Shown: positions 1-6,428 of the stretch, piece by piece
Layout: each line of letters starts with the position of its first letter
How positions within the stretch are numbered: the first letter of the stretch is position 1
Assembly: GCA_964497245.1 (NCBI GenBank)
Contig: CAZCCC010000035.1
Location: forward strand, 1 to 10,570
Source of the DNA: CAZCCC01 sp964497245
Lineage (GTDB): Bacteria > Patescibacteriota > Patescibacteriia > Buchananbacterales > UBA6539
DNA length: 10,570 nt
Reading direction: 5' to 3'
Program-made: the position numbers and the translations under genes
Notes under the pieces: generated by a model
Databases searched by the model: none
What the model was told of the DNA's origin: nothing
What the model saw: the letters and a program-made list of their open reading frames with translations, nothing else

Positions 1-1683
1 AAACAAAGGACCGAGGCTGTCAGACGCAAAACTAATTCCTTTAGGTTTATCCAGCTTAAGAAGAATCACAAATTTAGGATTACTAACCGGTCCGTAGCCG
101 ATAAAAGTATGAATTGTATCTCTACCATAACCACCAGAATCGTCAACCATCTGGGCTGTTCCGGTTTTGGCGGCTAAATAATATCCATCCACTTTTCCTT
201 TTTTATCATAACCTTTTTCAACGACTGAAACCAACATACCACTTAATATTGATGCATTTCTTTGAGAAATTACCCGTCTGACCTCCTGTGGACCTATTTG
301 CTCGCTTTCACCGTCTGGCTTGATTATCTCCGAAACAATATATGGCTTTGGTAAAATTCCTTGATTAGCAATAGTGGCATAAGAAGTAACCAATTGTAAA
401 GGAGTAGCAGTAATTCCCTGTCCAAAAGAAGCCGTTAAATAATAAATAACTCCTTTCTTATCAAGTTGAGAAATATCACCTGGCACTTCCTTGTCTAGAG
501 TAATACCCGTATTCCTTCCAAAACCAAATTCCTTGACATATTTATTAAAAATATCCTTTCCGACAAGTCCGGCAGCAAACATTGCTCCAGTATTTAAAGA
601 TTCTTCCAAAACTTCCGTCATTGTTTTTATACCATGAGCCTTCCGGTCAAAATTCCTTATCGTATAACCGCCAACTTTCAATTCCCCTAAATCTTCATAG
701 GTTGTCTGCGGGGTTATTTTTTCTTCCTCAAGCGCTGCTGCCATGGTAATGGTTTTAAAAACCGAACCAGGTTCATAATCATAAAAAATGGCAGAATTGT
801 TAAAATAACTTATATTTTCAACTTGGTTATAATTTTCCGGATCAAAATCTGGAAAATTACACATTGCAGTTATTGCGCCTTCTGGCTTCATTATAATTAG
901 TGAAGCGCCTTCAGCCCTGAAATATTCATAATACTCTTTTAATTTACGACAAGCGGTAATTTGGACATGACGATCAATTGTCAAAACCAGATCATTTCCA
1001 TCCTCAGCTTTCTGAACCGATCTTGGACCTATTGTTACAAAAAACCCCAAAGCGTCTTTTACTGACCTTATCATACCTGATTTCCCCGATAATTCTTTGT
1101 TAAAATATCCCTCTAAACCGTATTGACCGAAACTCTTGTCTTCCAATTGTTGAAAAAATCCCAAAATATGGCCGCCTATTCCGGATTCCGGATAAAAACG
1201 ATGAATTTCAGGAAAAAAGCCTATTCCTTCAATTTCAAGATTGCGAATTTCATCCGCCTTGCTTCTGGTAATCTTGCCTTTGACCGGCTCATACGGATCA
1301 TTTTCCTTACTTAAACGGGCCAGGATTATTTCTCTTTCTTCATCATTTAATTCCAAAATAGGAGCAATCAAATCAACCGTTTTTTGTGGATCATTAATTT
1401 TAATTGGTTCACCATAAACAAAATAATAATCACGGTTAGTTACTAAAGGATATAATTCTTCGTTTTCTCGGACATAAATCGAGCCTCTTTCGGGCAATAA
1501 GTCTTTATATACTTCATGTCTTCTCAAGGCCATTGAGGAATAGAAAGGATTTTGAATAATCTGCAGTATAAAAAGCCTGACTATTATTATTAACCCAAAA
1601 AATAAAATAAGCAGCGCCAGAATTAAAATTCTGCCACCAAAAAAAACACTTTGGTTAAATCTTTCTTTTGGTTTCAGCAACAT
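1..1683 (-). CDS. ftsI: Class B penicillin-binding protein, FtsI/PBP3-like transpeptidase (3' end cut by window)
   Basis: Septal peptidoglycan transpeptidase that cross-links stem peptides at the division site. I translated 561 codons from the ATG at 1683; the frame is still open at position 1, so the C-terminus is missing. A short cytoplasmic tail is followed by one membrane helix (about residues 19-41). The N-terminal class B dimerisation region begins with a PERGSIYVRE stretch, a weakened form of the usual RGxIxDRNG motif. All three penicillin-binding motifs are present: SVFK at 307-310 (S307 the acylated serine), SLN at 362-364 and KTG at 506-508, with a typical GQGITATPLQL stretch between the last two. 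It is the last visible gene of mraZ-rsmH-ftsL-ftsI, 64 bases after the ftsL-like stop. No Shine-Dalgarno precedes the ATG. An in-frame GTG at 1716 would add 11 residues and is less likely. FtsI is favoured over an elongasome PBP2 because of the dcw context. Confidence 0.93.
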   Translation of the reverse strand, partial: MLLKPKERFNQSVFFGGRILILALLILFFGLIIIVRLFILQIIQNPFYSSMALRRHEVYKDLLPERGSIYVRENEELYPLVTNRDYYFVYGEPIKINDPQKTVDLIAPILELNDEEREIILARLSKENDPYEPVKGKITRSKADEIRNLEIEGIGFFPEIHRFYPESGIGGHILGFFQQLEDKSFGQYGLEGYFNKELSGKSGMIRSVKDALGFFVTIGPRSVQKAEDGNDLVLTIDRHVQITACRKLKEYYEYFRAEGASLIIMKPEGAITAMCNFPDFDPENYNQVENISYFNNSAIFYDYEPGSVFKTITMAAALEEEKITPQTTYEDLGELKVGGYTIRNFDRKAHGIKTMTEVLEESLNTGAMFAAGLVGKDIFNKYVKEFGFGRNTGITLDKEVPGDISQLDKKGVIYYLTASFGQGITATPLQLVTSYATIANQGILPKPYIVSEIIKPDGESEQIGPQEVRRVISQRNASILSGMLVSVVEKGYDKKGKVDGYYLAAKTGTAQMVDDSGGYGRDTIHTFIGYGPVSNPKFVILLKLDKPKGISFASDSLGPLF

Positions 1684-1747
1684 TTGATAATTATATTGCC
1701 AATCGGTAAAATCCACAAAGCAGAAAAGGCTTGCTTTCTATATTTTA

Positions 1748-2077
1748 TTATCTGGCAACTGCTACGGGAGTAGGCATTAAATATTCGGCTTCATTAACTA
1801 AAACCATTCCCAAATCATTAACTTTTTGATTAATATTTCCCATTGACTGCAGATTTAAAGCCTCAAGATTCAAATCAGACTTTTCTTCCTGAAGTTTTGA
1901 AATTTTATTTTCAAGATCCCTGATTTCATATCCTTTTGTTGCTAAATCATTCGTCTGGACCAAATAACCAAGTCCGAAGATTGCAACCAAACAAATTAGT
2001 GTTAAATTCATGATTTTGCAATTCACTCTAGATTTAATTTTTTTTGTTTTTTTTGTGAGACAGAAAAATTTTGACAT
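1748..2077 (-). CDS. ftsL: FtsL/DivIC-like septum protein
   Basis: Small bitopic division protein of 109 residues. A basic cytoplasmic N-terminus (residues 1-22, many Lys/Arg) leads into one hydrophobic helix (about 24-41). A predicted coiled coil follows (about 48-85, with heptad-like Leu/Ile in EIRDLENKISKLQEEKSDL) and then a short Pro/Val tail. FtsL-type proteins of this shape pair with DivIC/FtsB and help recruit and activate FtsW-FtsI; their sequences diverge so much that size, topology and position are the main evidence. The position between rsmH and ftsI is the canonical ftsL slot. It lies 46 bases after the rsmH stop, with a GC-rich hairpin in the gap. A shorter product from Met23 (2011) is possible but would start right at the membrane helix and lose the basic tail. 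The name rests on context, so DivIC-like is an equal alternative. Confidence 0.75.
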   Translation of the reverse strand: MSKFFCLTKKTKKIKSRVNCKIMNLTLICLVAIFGLGYLVQTNDLATKGYEIRDLENKISKLQEEKSDLNLEALNLQSMGNINQKVNDLGMVLVNEAEYLMPTPVAVAR

Positions 2078-2090
2078 ATTTTTGTTTTTG

Positions 2091-2105
2091 ATCCCCTGTG
2101 GGGAT
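2091..2105 (-). other. Intercistronic hairpin between rsmH and ftsL
   Basis: ATCCCC-TGT-GGGGAT forms a perfect six-pair stem with a three-base loop, four of the pairs G-C, in otherwise A/T-rich surroundings. Read along the dcw transcript it is followed by an A-rich stretch and not by a T-run, so it is not an intrinsic terminator for this operon. It sits 13 bases before the ftsL-like ATG. It may affect RNA processing or ftsL translation; that role is inference. Confidence 0.5.
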
Positions 2106-2123
2106 ATTTTATTTTAATAACTT

Positions 2124-3062
2124 TTATAGTTTCTCGGCAACCCTTAATTTGGCGCTTCTGGCCCGATGATTTGAATCTATTTCCTCTCTTGAAGGCAGAA
2201 TCGGTTTTTTAGTAATTATTTTTAGAGATTTTTTGTGACAACAGGTACAGATCGGAATTTCAATCGGGCAAATGCAGTCCCTTGATTCCTGAGTGAAAAA
2301 AATCTTTACAATCCTATCTTCCAAAGAATGATAACTGATTATCGCAAGTCTTCCTTCCGGTGCAAGCAGGGAAATCGCTTTGGGAAGCGCTTGTCTTAAA
2401 TTCTGAATTTCATCATTTGTTACAATTCTTAGTGCTTGAAAAATTTTTGTTGCCGGGTTAATTTTTGAACGTTTCTTATAAAATCTTTCATAAATTCTCC
2501 CAGCAATATCAGCCAACTGATTTGCCGAAAGGATAGGTTCTTTTTTTCTTACTTCCACTATATTTTTGGCAATTGGCCCGGCTAATCTTTCTTCCCCGTA
2601 ATTTTTAAAAATTTCTTGAAGATCTTTCTGGCTATAATAGTTAACTATATCGCCGGCAGTTTTTTCCAACTGCAGTCCAAAGCGCATATCCAGTTTTCCT
2701 TCTGAAAAAAAACTAAATCCCCTGTCTTTATCCTGAAGCTGACCGCTGGAAAGTCCCAAATCAATCAAAATCGCATCAATATTTTTAAATTTTAATTTCT
2801 CTGCTATTGCATCTAAATTTTTAAAATTGTCTTTAACCAGAATCATCTGATTACTATATTTTGCCAATCTTTTTTTTGCTGCCTTGTGTGCTTTGTCGTC
2901 TAAATCTATTCCAACATATTTTCCATTTTTGCCTATTTTCTTAAGGATTGCCTCCGCATGCCCACCTCCGCCAAGCGTACAGTCAATTATCCTGCTACCC
3001 AATCTTAGCTTTAAACTGCTGATTATCTGTTCAAGAAGTACCGGAATATGTAAATATGGCAT
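2124..3062 (-). CDS. rsmH: 16S rRNA (cytosine(1402)-N(4))-methyltransferase RsmH
   Basis: SAM-dependent methyltransferase (formerly MraW) that methylates N4 of C1402 in the decoding centre of 16S rRNA. The 312-residue length matches the family. Visible motifs, in order: HIPVLL near the N-terminus (5-10), the SAM-binding GGGGHAEAIL loop (31-40), the acidic end of strand 2 at GIDLD (51-55), DLGLSSGQL (101-109), DRGFSF (113-118), LDMRF (124-128), NPATKIFQALRI (202-213), ISYHSLEDRIVK (242-253) and the C-terminal NHRARSAKLRVAE (298-310). A Cys-rich stretch at 263-275 (CICP...CTCC) matches the Cys cluster common in Gram-positive-type RsmH. The start at 3062 lies 12 bases after the mraZ stop, so the two are very likely co-transcribed. 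No Shine-Dalgarno is visible. Identification is close to certain. Confidence 0.97.
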   Translation of the reverse strand: MPYLHIPVLLEQIISSLKLRLGSRIIDCTLGGGGHAEAILKKIGKNGKYVGIDLDDKAHKAAKKRLAKYSNQMILVKDNFKNLDAIAEKLKFKNIDAILIDLGLSSGQLQDKDRGFSFFSEGKLDMRFGLQLEKTAGDIVNYYSQKDLQEIFKNYGEERLAGPIAKNIVEVRKKEPILSANQLADIAGRIYERFYKKRSKINPATKIFQALRIVTNDEIQNLRQALPKAISLLAPEGRLAIISYHSLEDRIVKIFFTQESRDCICPIEIPICTCCHKKSLKIITKKPILPSREEIDSNHRARSAKLRVAEKL

Positions 3063-3074
3063 AAAAATTTTAAA

Positions 3075-3506
3075 TTAAACACCAAGCTCTCCTAAAGCCT
3101 CGGCAATATCCCCACTTTTTGTTTCTGTCCCATGCTTATATTTATTCCATTTTATCTCATCCCATATTTCAATTCTATTATAAAGTCCGGCAATTATAAT
3201 TTTTTTATTCATTCCGGCATATTTACGAAGGTATTCAGGAATCAGCATTCTTCCCTGCTTATCAAGTTCAATATCCATAGCCCCAGCAAGCATCATTCTA
3301 GCAAAAGCCCTGGCATTAGCTTTGGCTATGGGTAAAGCCGCCAACTTTTCGGCAAGCCTATTCCATTCATCTTTTGTATATAAAGAAAGACAATTGTCTA
3401 AACCTTTGGTGACAACTGCCCCTTTGGATAATTTGTTACGAAATCTGGCAGGGACTGCCAGTCTTCCCTTTTGATCAATATTATGTTGATATTCGCCAAT
3501 AAACAT
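3075..3506 (-). CDS. mraZ: Transcriptional regulator MraZ
   Basis: DNA-binding regulator of the dcw cluster, 143 residues, the normal family length. It carries the two tandem AbrB/SpoVT-like half-domains: the first with DQKGRLAVPARFR (11-23), the second with DKQGRMLIPEYLR (82-94). MraZ proteins form rings that bind tandem GTGG-type boxes at their own promoter. The start was set at 3506 because MFIGEYQHNIDQKGR is the conserved family N-terminus. The frame stays open back to 3587, but those 27 extra codons would lie in the promoter-proximal leader and overlap the repeat boxes. It is the first gene of the division cluster, followed 12 bases later by rsmH. The array of AGTGG boxes directly upstream predicts autoregulation. 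Confidence 0.96.
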   Translation of the reverse strand: MFIGEYQHNIDQKGRLAVPARFRNKLSKGAVVTKGLDNCLSLYTKDEWNRLAEKLAALPIAKANARAFARMMLAGAMDIELDKQGRMLIPEYLRKYAGMNKKIIIAGLYNRIEIWDEIKWNKYKHGTETKSGDIAEALGELGV

Positions 3507-3551
3507 TTTACTTGAAATCTTATAATAATTTAACCTTAATATATAATTTAT

Positions 3552-3619
3552 CCACTGAATTATAATTTTATCCCCACTTTTATCCACTTCTAACCACTAT
3601 ATAATTATTTTACTCCACT
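3552..3619 (-). promoter_or_regulatory. MraZ operator: five phased AGTGG boxes
   Basis: AGTGG occurs five times in the same orientation on the minus strand (plus-strand CCACT at 3552, 3574, 3584, 3594 and 3615). Successive spacings are 22, 10, 10 and 21 bases, all close to whole helical turns. The three central copies form a strict 10-base tandem repeat. Known MraZ targets are tandem GTGG/TGGG-type boxes with about 10-base period upstream of mraZ, so this is very probably the binding site. The copy at 3615-3619 lies between the -35 and -10 elements, and the 3574-3598 copies lie just downstream of the expected start, a layout suited to repression. Confidence 0.82.
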
Positions 3620-3635
3620 TTCATGCTATTGTCAA
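3607..3635 (-). promoter_or_regulatory. mraZ (dcw cluster) promoter, sigma-70 type
   Basis: On the minus strand a perfect -35 TTGACA (3635-3630) is followed after 17 bases by TAAAAT (3612-3607), five of six matches to the -10 consensus. Transcription should start near 3600, leaving a leader of about 94 bases before the mraZ ATG. The spacer contains one AGTGG box. Confidence 0.78.
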
Positions 3636-3652
3636 ACACTTTTAAACACAAC

Positions 3653-3680
3653 AAAAAATGGCTTATTTTGCCATTTTTTT
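3653..3680 (-). terminator. Intrinsic terminator after the receiver-domain gene
   Basis: AAAAAATGGC (3653-3662) pairs with GCCATTTTTT (3670-3679) around a seven-base loop. Read on the minus strand the right side ends in a T-run. It lies about 50 bases past the receiver-gene stop and just upstream of the mraZ promoter, where an operon boundary is expected. Only three pairs are G-C, so it may be weak; its symmetry would let it act in both directions. Confidence 0.6.
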
Positions 3681-3719
3681 AATAAAAATTGTATATTTTG
3701 TCAATTTATAATTATAATA

Positions 3720-3728
3720 TGTGGATAA
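3720..3728 (-). promoter_or_regulatory. Sequence matching the DnaA-box consensus
   Basis: TGTGGATAA on the plus strand is the exact reverse complement of the consensus DnaA box TTATCCACA. It lies just beyond the receiver-gene stop in very A/T-rich DNA. Two further eight-of-nine matches (TTATCCACT) occur at 3548-3556 and 3580-3588, but these coincide with MraZ boxes. A single nine-base match can occur by chance, and no replication gene is present, so function is unproven. Confidence 0.3.
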
Positions 3729-3730
3729 AT

Positions 3731-4102
3731 TTAAATTATCTTTAATTTTTTTCTTATTTTTTTTACTATATCATTTAAATCAGTTTTAGCTTTCACTAAA
3801 TAATCATATTTACCAATCGCTGATGCCTGTTCAAAAGATCCATGATCAGCTAAATTACTAAGAATAATTACCGGAATATTTTTTGTTTCATTATTTGTGG
3901 CAATTTCATTTAAAATAGAAAGTCCGTCAATATCTGGCAACAAAATATCAAGCAACACTAAATCAGGCTTCTCTTTTAATTTATCAAGAGCTTCCTGTCC
4001 GGTTTCAGCATTAATTATTAAAAATCCTTCGTCGGAAAGCTTTTTAGTCATTATTTCCATTAAATCTTTGTCATCTTCAACGATTAAAATTTTACTTGCC
4101 AT
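3731..4102 (-). CDS. Stand-alone response regulator receiver domain
   Basis: Single CheY-like receiver of 123 residues with no output domain. The metal-binding acidic cluster is E9-D10-D11, the phosphoacceptor is D52 in DLVLLDILLPDIDG, the switch Ser is S82 in VIILSN, and the conserved Lys is K104 in YLVKAK. All residues needed for phosphorylation are therefore present. Such single-domain regulators act by binding partner proteins, for example motility, pilus or phosphorelay components; which partner is used here cannot be read from the window, and no histidine kinase is nearby. It is the last gene of the five-gene operon, starting 13 bases after the NUDIX stop and followed by a terminator hairpin. 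No Shine-Dalgarno is visible. Confidence 0.92.
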   Translation of the reverse strand: MASKILIVEDDKDLMEIMTKKLSDEGFLIINAETGQEALDKLKEKPDLVLLDILLPDIDGLSILNEIATNNETKNIPVIILSNLADHGSFEQASAIGKYDYLVKAKTDLNDIVKKIRKKLKII

Positions 4103-4115
4103 AATCTAAAATTAT

Positions 4116-4589
4116 TTAATTAATATCTTGAAATCTTGAAACCTTTGCATAATTATCAAAAAAGAATCTCTTTTTTATTGGAATTCCAGATAAAGCCTGC
4201 GGGTACCAGTATTTGTCATCATCCCACATCTTATCATAAGGTATCTGGTCAATTGGAAACCATTTTGGCAGACATTCTTCTGATTCTTGAGGAAGGCCGG
4301 AAAAATCCCTGCTTAAATAAATATAACATCTGGTATTATTTTTTGACAGCTCTTTTGGCCAGATAAATTCAATGTAGCCAAGTTCTAAAAATTTTAAAAT
4401 TTTAATTCCGGTTTCTTCCTTAACCTCTCTAAGCATGGAATCTTTTAAAGATTCACCTTCTTTTACCTTGCCTCCGGGGCCATTCCACTTCCCTTCACCA
4501 AATCCCCTCTTTTTCATAATTAGTAGGACTTCAGAATTTTTATTTATCAAATAAGCCAGGGTGGTCATTGTCTTGATATTAAAAGACAT
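4116..4589 (-). CDS. MTH1-like NUDIX hydrolase (probable 8-oxo-dGTP diphosphatase)
   Basis: Hydrolyses oxidised purine nucleoside triphosphates to monophosphate plus pyrophosphate, keeping 8-oxo-dGTP out of DNA. The 157-residue protein has a perfect Nudix box from G40 to I62 (G-x5-E46-x7-R54-E55-V-x-E58-E59-x-G61-I). It resembles human MTH1 (NUDT1) more than E. coli MutT: MKKRGFGEGKWNGPGGKV at 25-42 and a WFPIDQIPYDKMWDDDKYW stretch at 106-124, which in MTH1 carries the Trp and the Asp pair that recognise the oxidised base. This resemblance is from memory, not an alignment. The ATG at 4589 follows the tsaB stop after two bases, suggesting coupled translation. Met8 (4568) is an equally plausible start because the MTH1-like core begins there. 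The exact substrate is inferred. Confidence 0.88.
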   Translation of the reverse strand: MSFNIKTMTTLAYLINKNSEVLLIMKKRGFGEGKWNGPGGKVKEGESLKDSMLREVKEETGIKILKFLELGYIEFIWPKELSKNNTRCYIYLSRDFSGLPQESEECLPKWFPIDQIPYDKMWDDDKYWYPQALSGIPIKKRFFFDNYAKVSRFQDIN

Positions 4590-4591
4590 AT

Positions 4592-5014
4592 TTAATCACT
4601 ATTCTTCTTTAATGTAATATTGGGCTCTCTGCCATAATACGGATTAATGAGATTCATTTTATCTTTTTTTTCATCTTTAAATTCCAGCGAATTTAAATTA
4701 AAGCCACTGTTAAAATTATTAAAGTCAGTTAGCCTTATTCCGGCAACGGGAATTTTAAGCGACCATGACAAAGCGTTAGCTGTAGCTATGCCAATTCTTA
4801 AGGCGGTAAAAGGACCCGGCCCTTGAACTACAGCTATTTTTTTAATTGACTGTAAATTGTATTTATTTTTATTCAATAAGCTGCTAATCTCAATAAGCAA
4901 TTTTTCAGCCTGCCGATGTTTAGCAAGAAATTCTTTGCCGGCTAAAAAAACTTTATTTTCAGCTAGTCCAATAAATACTTTACTTTCATCTGCCGTGTTT
5001 ATAAATAAAATCAT
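4592..5014 (-). CDS. tsaB: TsaB, dimerisation subunit of the t6A37 threonylcarbamoyltransferase (shortened form)
   Basis: TsaB (YeaZ) pairs with the catalytic subunit TsaD, which attaches threonylcarbamoyl to A37 of ANN-decoding tRNAs. The first ASKHA-fold lobe is clear: MILFINTADE at the start, HRQAEKLL (33-40) in the first dimerisation helix, and VVQGPGPFTALRIGIATANALSWSL (62-86), the family signature. The protein is only 140 residues against about 210-230 in most bacteria: after VAGI (90-93) most of the second lobe is gone, but the typical C-terminal motif PYYGREPNIT (125-134) remains. The loss is therefore an internal contraction and not a broken 3' end. It starts five bases after the hydrolase stop and ends two bases before the NUDIX start. 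TsaB itself is not catalytic, and the TsaD-binding helices are kept, so the protein is probably functional. Confidence 0.9.
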   Translation of the reverse strand: MILFINTADESKVFIGLAENKVFLAGKEFLAKHRQAEKLLIEISSLLNKNKYNLQSIKKIAVVQGPGPFTALRIGIATANALSWSLKIPVAGIRLTDFNNFNSGFNLNSLEFKDEKKDKMNLINPYYGREPNITLKKNSD

Positions 5015-5019
5015 AAAGA

Positions 5020-5823
5020 CTATAGATATCTATTAAACCAGTCGGCAACAAGCGGATTTATTTTTTTTTGAAATTTATTACCGGGATCATCCGATCCGCG
5101 CCAAGTATGGGGAGCACCCGGAATAACTGTTAATTTTTTTGGCCCGTTCAAAAGCCTATAAGCTAATTTGGAATGGCTTAAAGAAACCGTATCATCTTTA
5201 GAGCCATGAACTATTAAAACCGGCAATTTAATCTTCTTTATCTGGGCCGGTGTATCATGTTTCAATAAATCAAAATAATAGTCAATTTTTATCCTATATT
5301 TCTTGCCTGTTCTTTTACTGAAGATATAAAAATATCCGAGTTTTTTCGCCTGTTTCATCTGATTTTTTACATTTTTCTCAATATTCGTTTTTTCCACCCC
5401 TCGCAAAACTACGCCTGCCAAATCAACCAGAACTTTAATTCTTTTGTCAGTCGACGCATAATGCAAAATAAGCTGCCCGCCCAGACTATGTCCGACCAGA
5501 GCAATCCGTTTAGCGTCAACAAAACTCTGTTTTGTTAAATAATCAACTGCTGACTTTAAATCATCAAGATATTGGCTGAACTTTATATCTTCAAGTTTTC
5601 CATAGCTTTTTCCCACCCCATTACCAAAATCAAAACGTAAAGACAATATGTTATCCTTAGCTAATTTTTCCGCAAGACTTTTTAAGTGCAGCTGTTCTTT
5701 ATAGCCTTTGAAACCATGGCAGATTACAACCGCCGGAAACGGACCTGCACCTTTTGGCATGTTCAGAATTCCGACTATTTTTCTGCCTTTTTTATCTTCA
5801 AAAATAATGTTCCTGGCTTTCAT
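5020..5823 (-). CDS. Alpha/beta hydrolase (esterase-like, probably cytoplasmic)
   Basis: Serine hydrolase of 267 residues with the full alpha/beta-hydrolase layout. An oxyanion-side HGF occurs at 36-38 (VVICHGFKG), the nucleophile elbow GHSLGG at 111-116 (S113), the acid in VLIVHGSKDDTV (D210 or D211), and the catalytic His at H239 in GAPHTW. A helical cap of about 50 residues, rich in Lys, lies between strands 6 and 7 (about 145-195). No signal peptide or membrane helix is seen, so it should be cytoplasmic. The arrangement recalls the feruloyl-esterase/acyl-thioesterase and peptidase S9-like group; the substrate cannot be inferred. The ATG overlaps the TGA of the upstream winged-helix gene (ATGA), pointing to translational coupling and a shared role or at least shared expression. 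Confidence 0.88.
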   Translation of the reverse strand: MKARNIIFEDKKGRKIVGILNMPKGAGPFPAVVICHGFKGYKEQLHLKSLAEKLAKDNILSLRFDFGNGVGKSYGKLEDIKFSQYLDDLKSAVDYLTKQSFVDAKRIALVGHSLGGQLILHYASTDKRIKVLVDLAGVVLRGVEKTNIEKNVKNQMKQAKKLGYFYIFSKRTGKKYRIKIDYYFDLLKHDTPAQIKKIKLPVLIVHGSKDDTVSLSHSKLAYRLLNGPKKLTVIPGAPHTWRGSDDPGNKFQKKINPLVADWFNRYL

Positions 5824-6428
5824 TTTTGGTTAAGTTTATCAATAATGATTATCTTTCTACTTTCCAAAATATCATAAAGAAATTTATCGGTTATATCTTT
5901 TCTGTATTTGAATTCCTGCTCAGTCATTACGGTATAATTAATGTTTTTTCCAAGATCTTTCTCAAAGCTTTTAACCAACTTCTCTATTTTTTTTCTATTA
6001 ATTTTCCCAACCAAAAGCATGTCTGTTACGAAATTTTCACTTCCTACAAAAATTCCGGTCAAAACAAAAAATTTAGTCTGGGACATCTTTTCAATTTGAT
6101 CGACAAACTTTCTTTCTAATAAAAGCTGGGCCTTTAATAAAAGGGCTTTAAGTTCCGGATACAAAATAAAATCCGTATCAGTCAGAAAATATTTTTTTAT
6201 TCCCTTACTTTTAGATTTATCCGGCTCTTTGGCTTCTTTTTCTTCTGCCAACTGAACCGATTTAATAATTCCAATTTTTTCCAAATTTTCCATTTCCCGC
6301 CTAATAGAGTTAAGCTGAACCTTTAACTTCCTGGCTAACTCCCTTAAATAGTACGGCTGTTTTGGATTATTTAAAAACAATCGTAAAAGATTAGTCCTTG
6401 TTTTTGAACCAAATAAGTGTTCAAGCAT
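5820..6428 (-). CDS. Winged-helix protein with C-terminal nucleotidyltransferase-like domain
   Basis: Putative transcription regulator of 202 residues. Residues 1-85 form an ArsR/MarR-like winged helix: MLEHLFGSKTRTNLLRLFL, then the helix-turn-helix YYLRELARKLKVQLNSIRREMENLEKIGIIK (26-56), then a charged Lys/Glu/Asp-rich wing (about 61-78). Residues 118-195 resemble a minimal nucleotidyltransferase (MNT) domain: a GS at 129-130, D136 in TDMLLVG, then INYTVMTEQEFKYRKD (163-178). Active MNT domains need a second acidic residue two positions after the first Asp; here that position is L138, so the fold is probably a non-catalytic sensor or scaffold. It is the first gene of the five-gene operon and diverges from the 807-residue membrane protein. 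The start is supported by the MLExLFGSKTR opening, which I recall as common in this family. Confidence 0.8.
   Translation of the reverse strand: MLEHLFGSKTRTNLLRLFLNNPKQPYYLRELARKLKVQLNSIRREMENLEKIGIIKSVQLAEEKEAKEPDKSKSKGIKKYFLTDTDFILYPELKALLLKAQLLLERKFVDQIEKMSQTKFFVLTGIFVGSENFVTDMLLVGKINRKKIEKLVKSFEKDLGKNINYTVMTEQEFKYRKDITDKFLYDILESRKIIIIDKLNQK

Noticed and set aside
1684..1716. GTG start for ftsI that would add 11 residues
   Set aside because: No Shine-Dalgarno precedes it and the added residues look unrelated to a cytoplasmic tail; the ATG at 1683 leaves a normal short tail before the membrane helix.
1717..1737. AAAGCA/TGCTTT hairpin between the ftsL-like gene and ftsI
   Set aside because: Six pairs with a nine-base loop and no T-run; too weak to call a terminator or regulatory site.
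3507..3587. 27-codon N-terminal extension of mraZ from an ATG at 3587
   Set aside because: The conserved MraZ N-terminus begins at 3506. The extension has no family similarity and covers the AGTGG operator boxes in the leader.
3676..3704. Second TTGACA (minus strand, 3704-3699) upstream of mraZ as an extra promoter
   Set aside because: At 17 bases the -10 would be TAAAAA inside the terminator hairpin, a poor match; the promoter at 3607-3635 is far better.
3500..3760. Replication origin
   Set aside because: A/T-rich with a few DnaA-box-like sites, but there is no dnaA, dnaN or rpmH nearby and the near matches are explained by MraZ boxes.
5826..6119. 97-codon open frame on the plus strand opposite the winged-helix gene
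   Set aside because: It is a shadow frame; the minus-strand product has a clear winged helix and an NTase-like domain.
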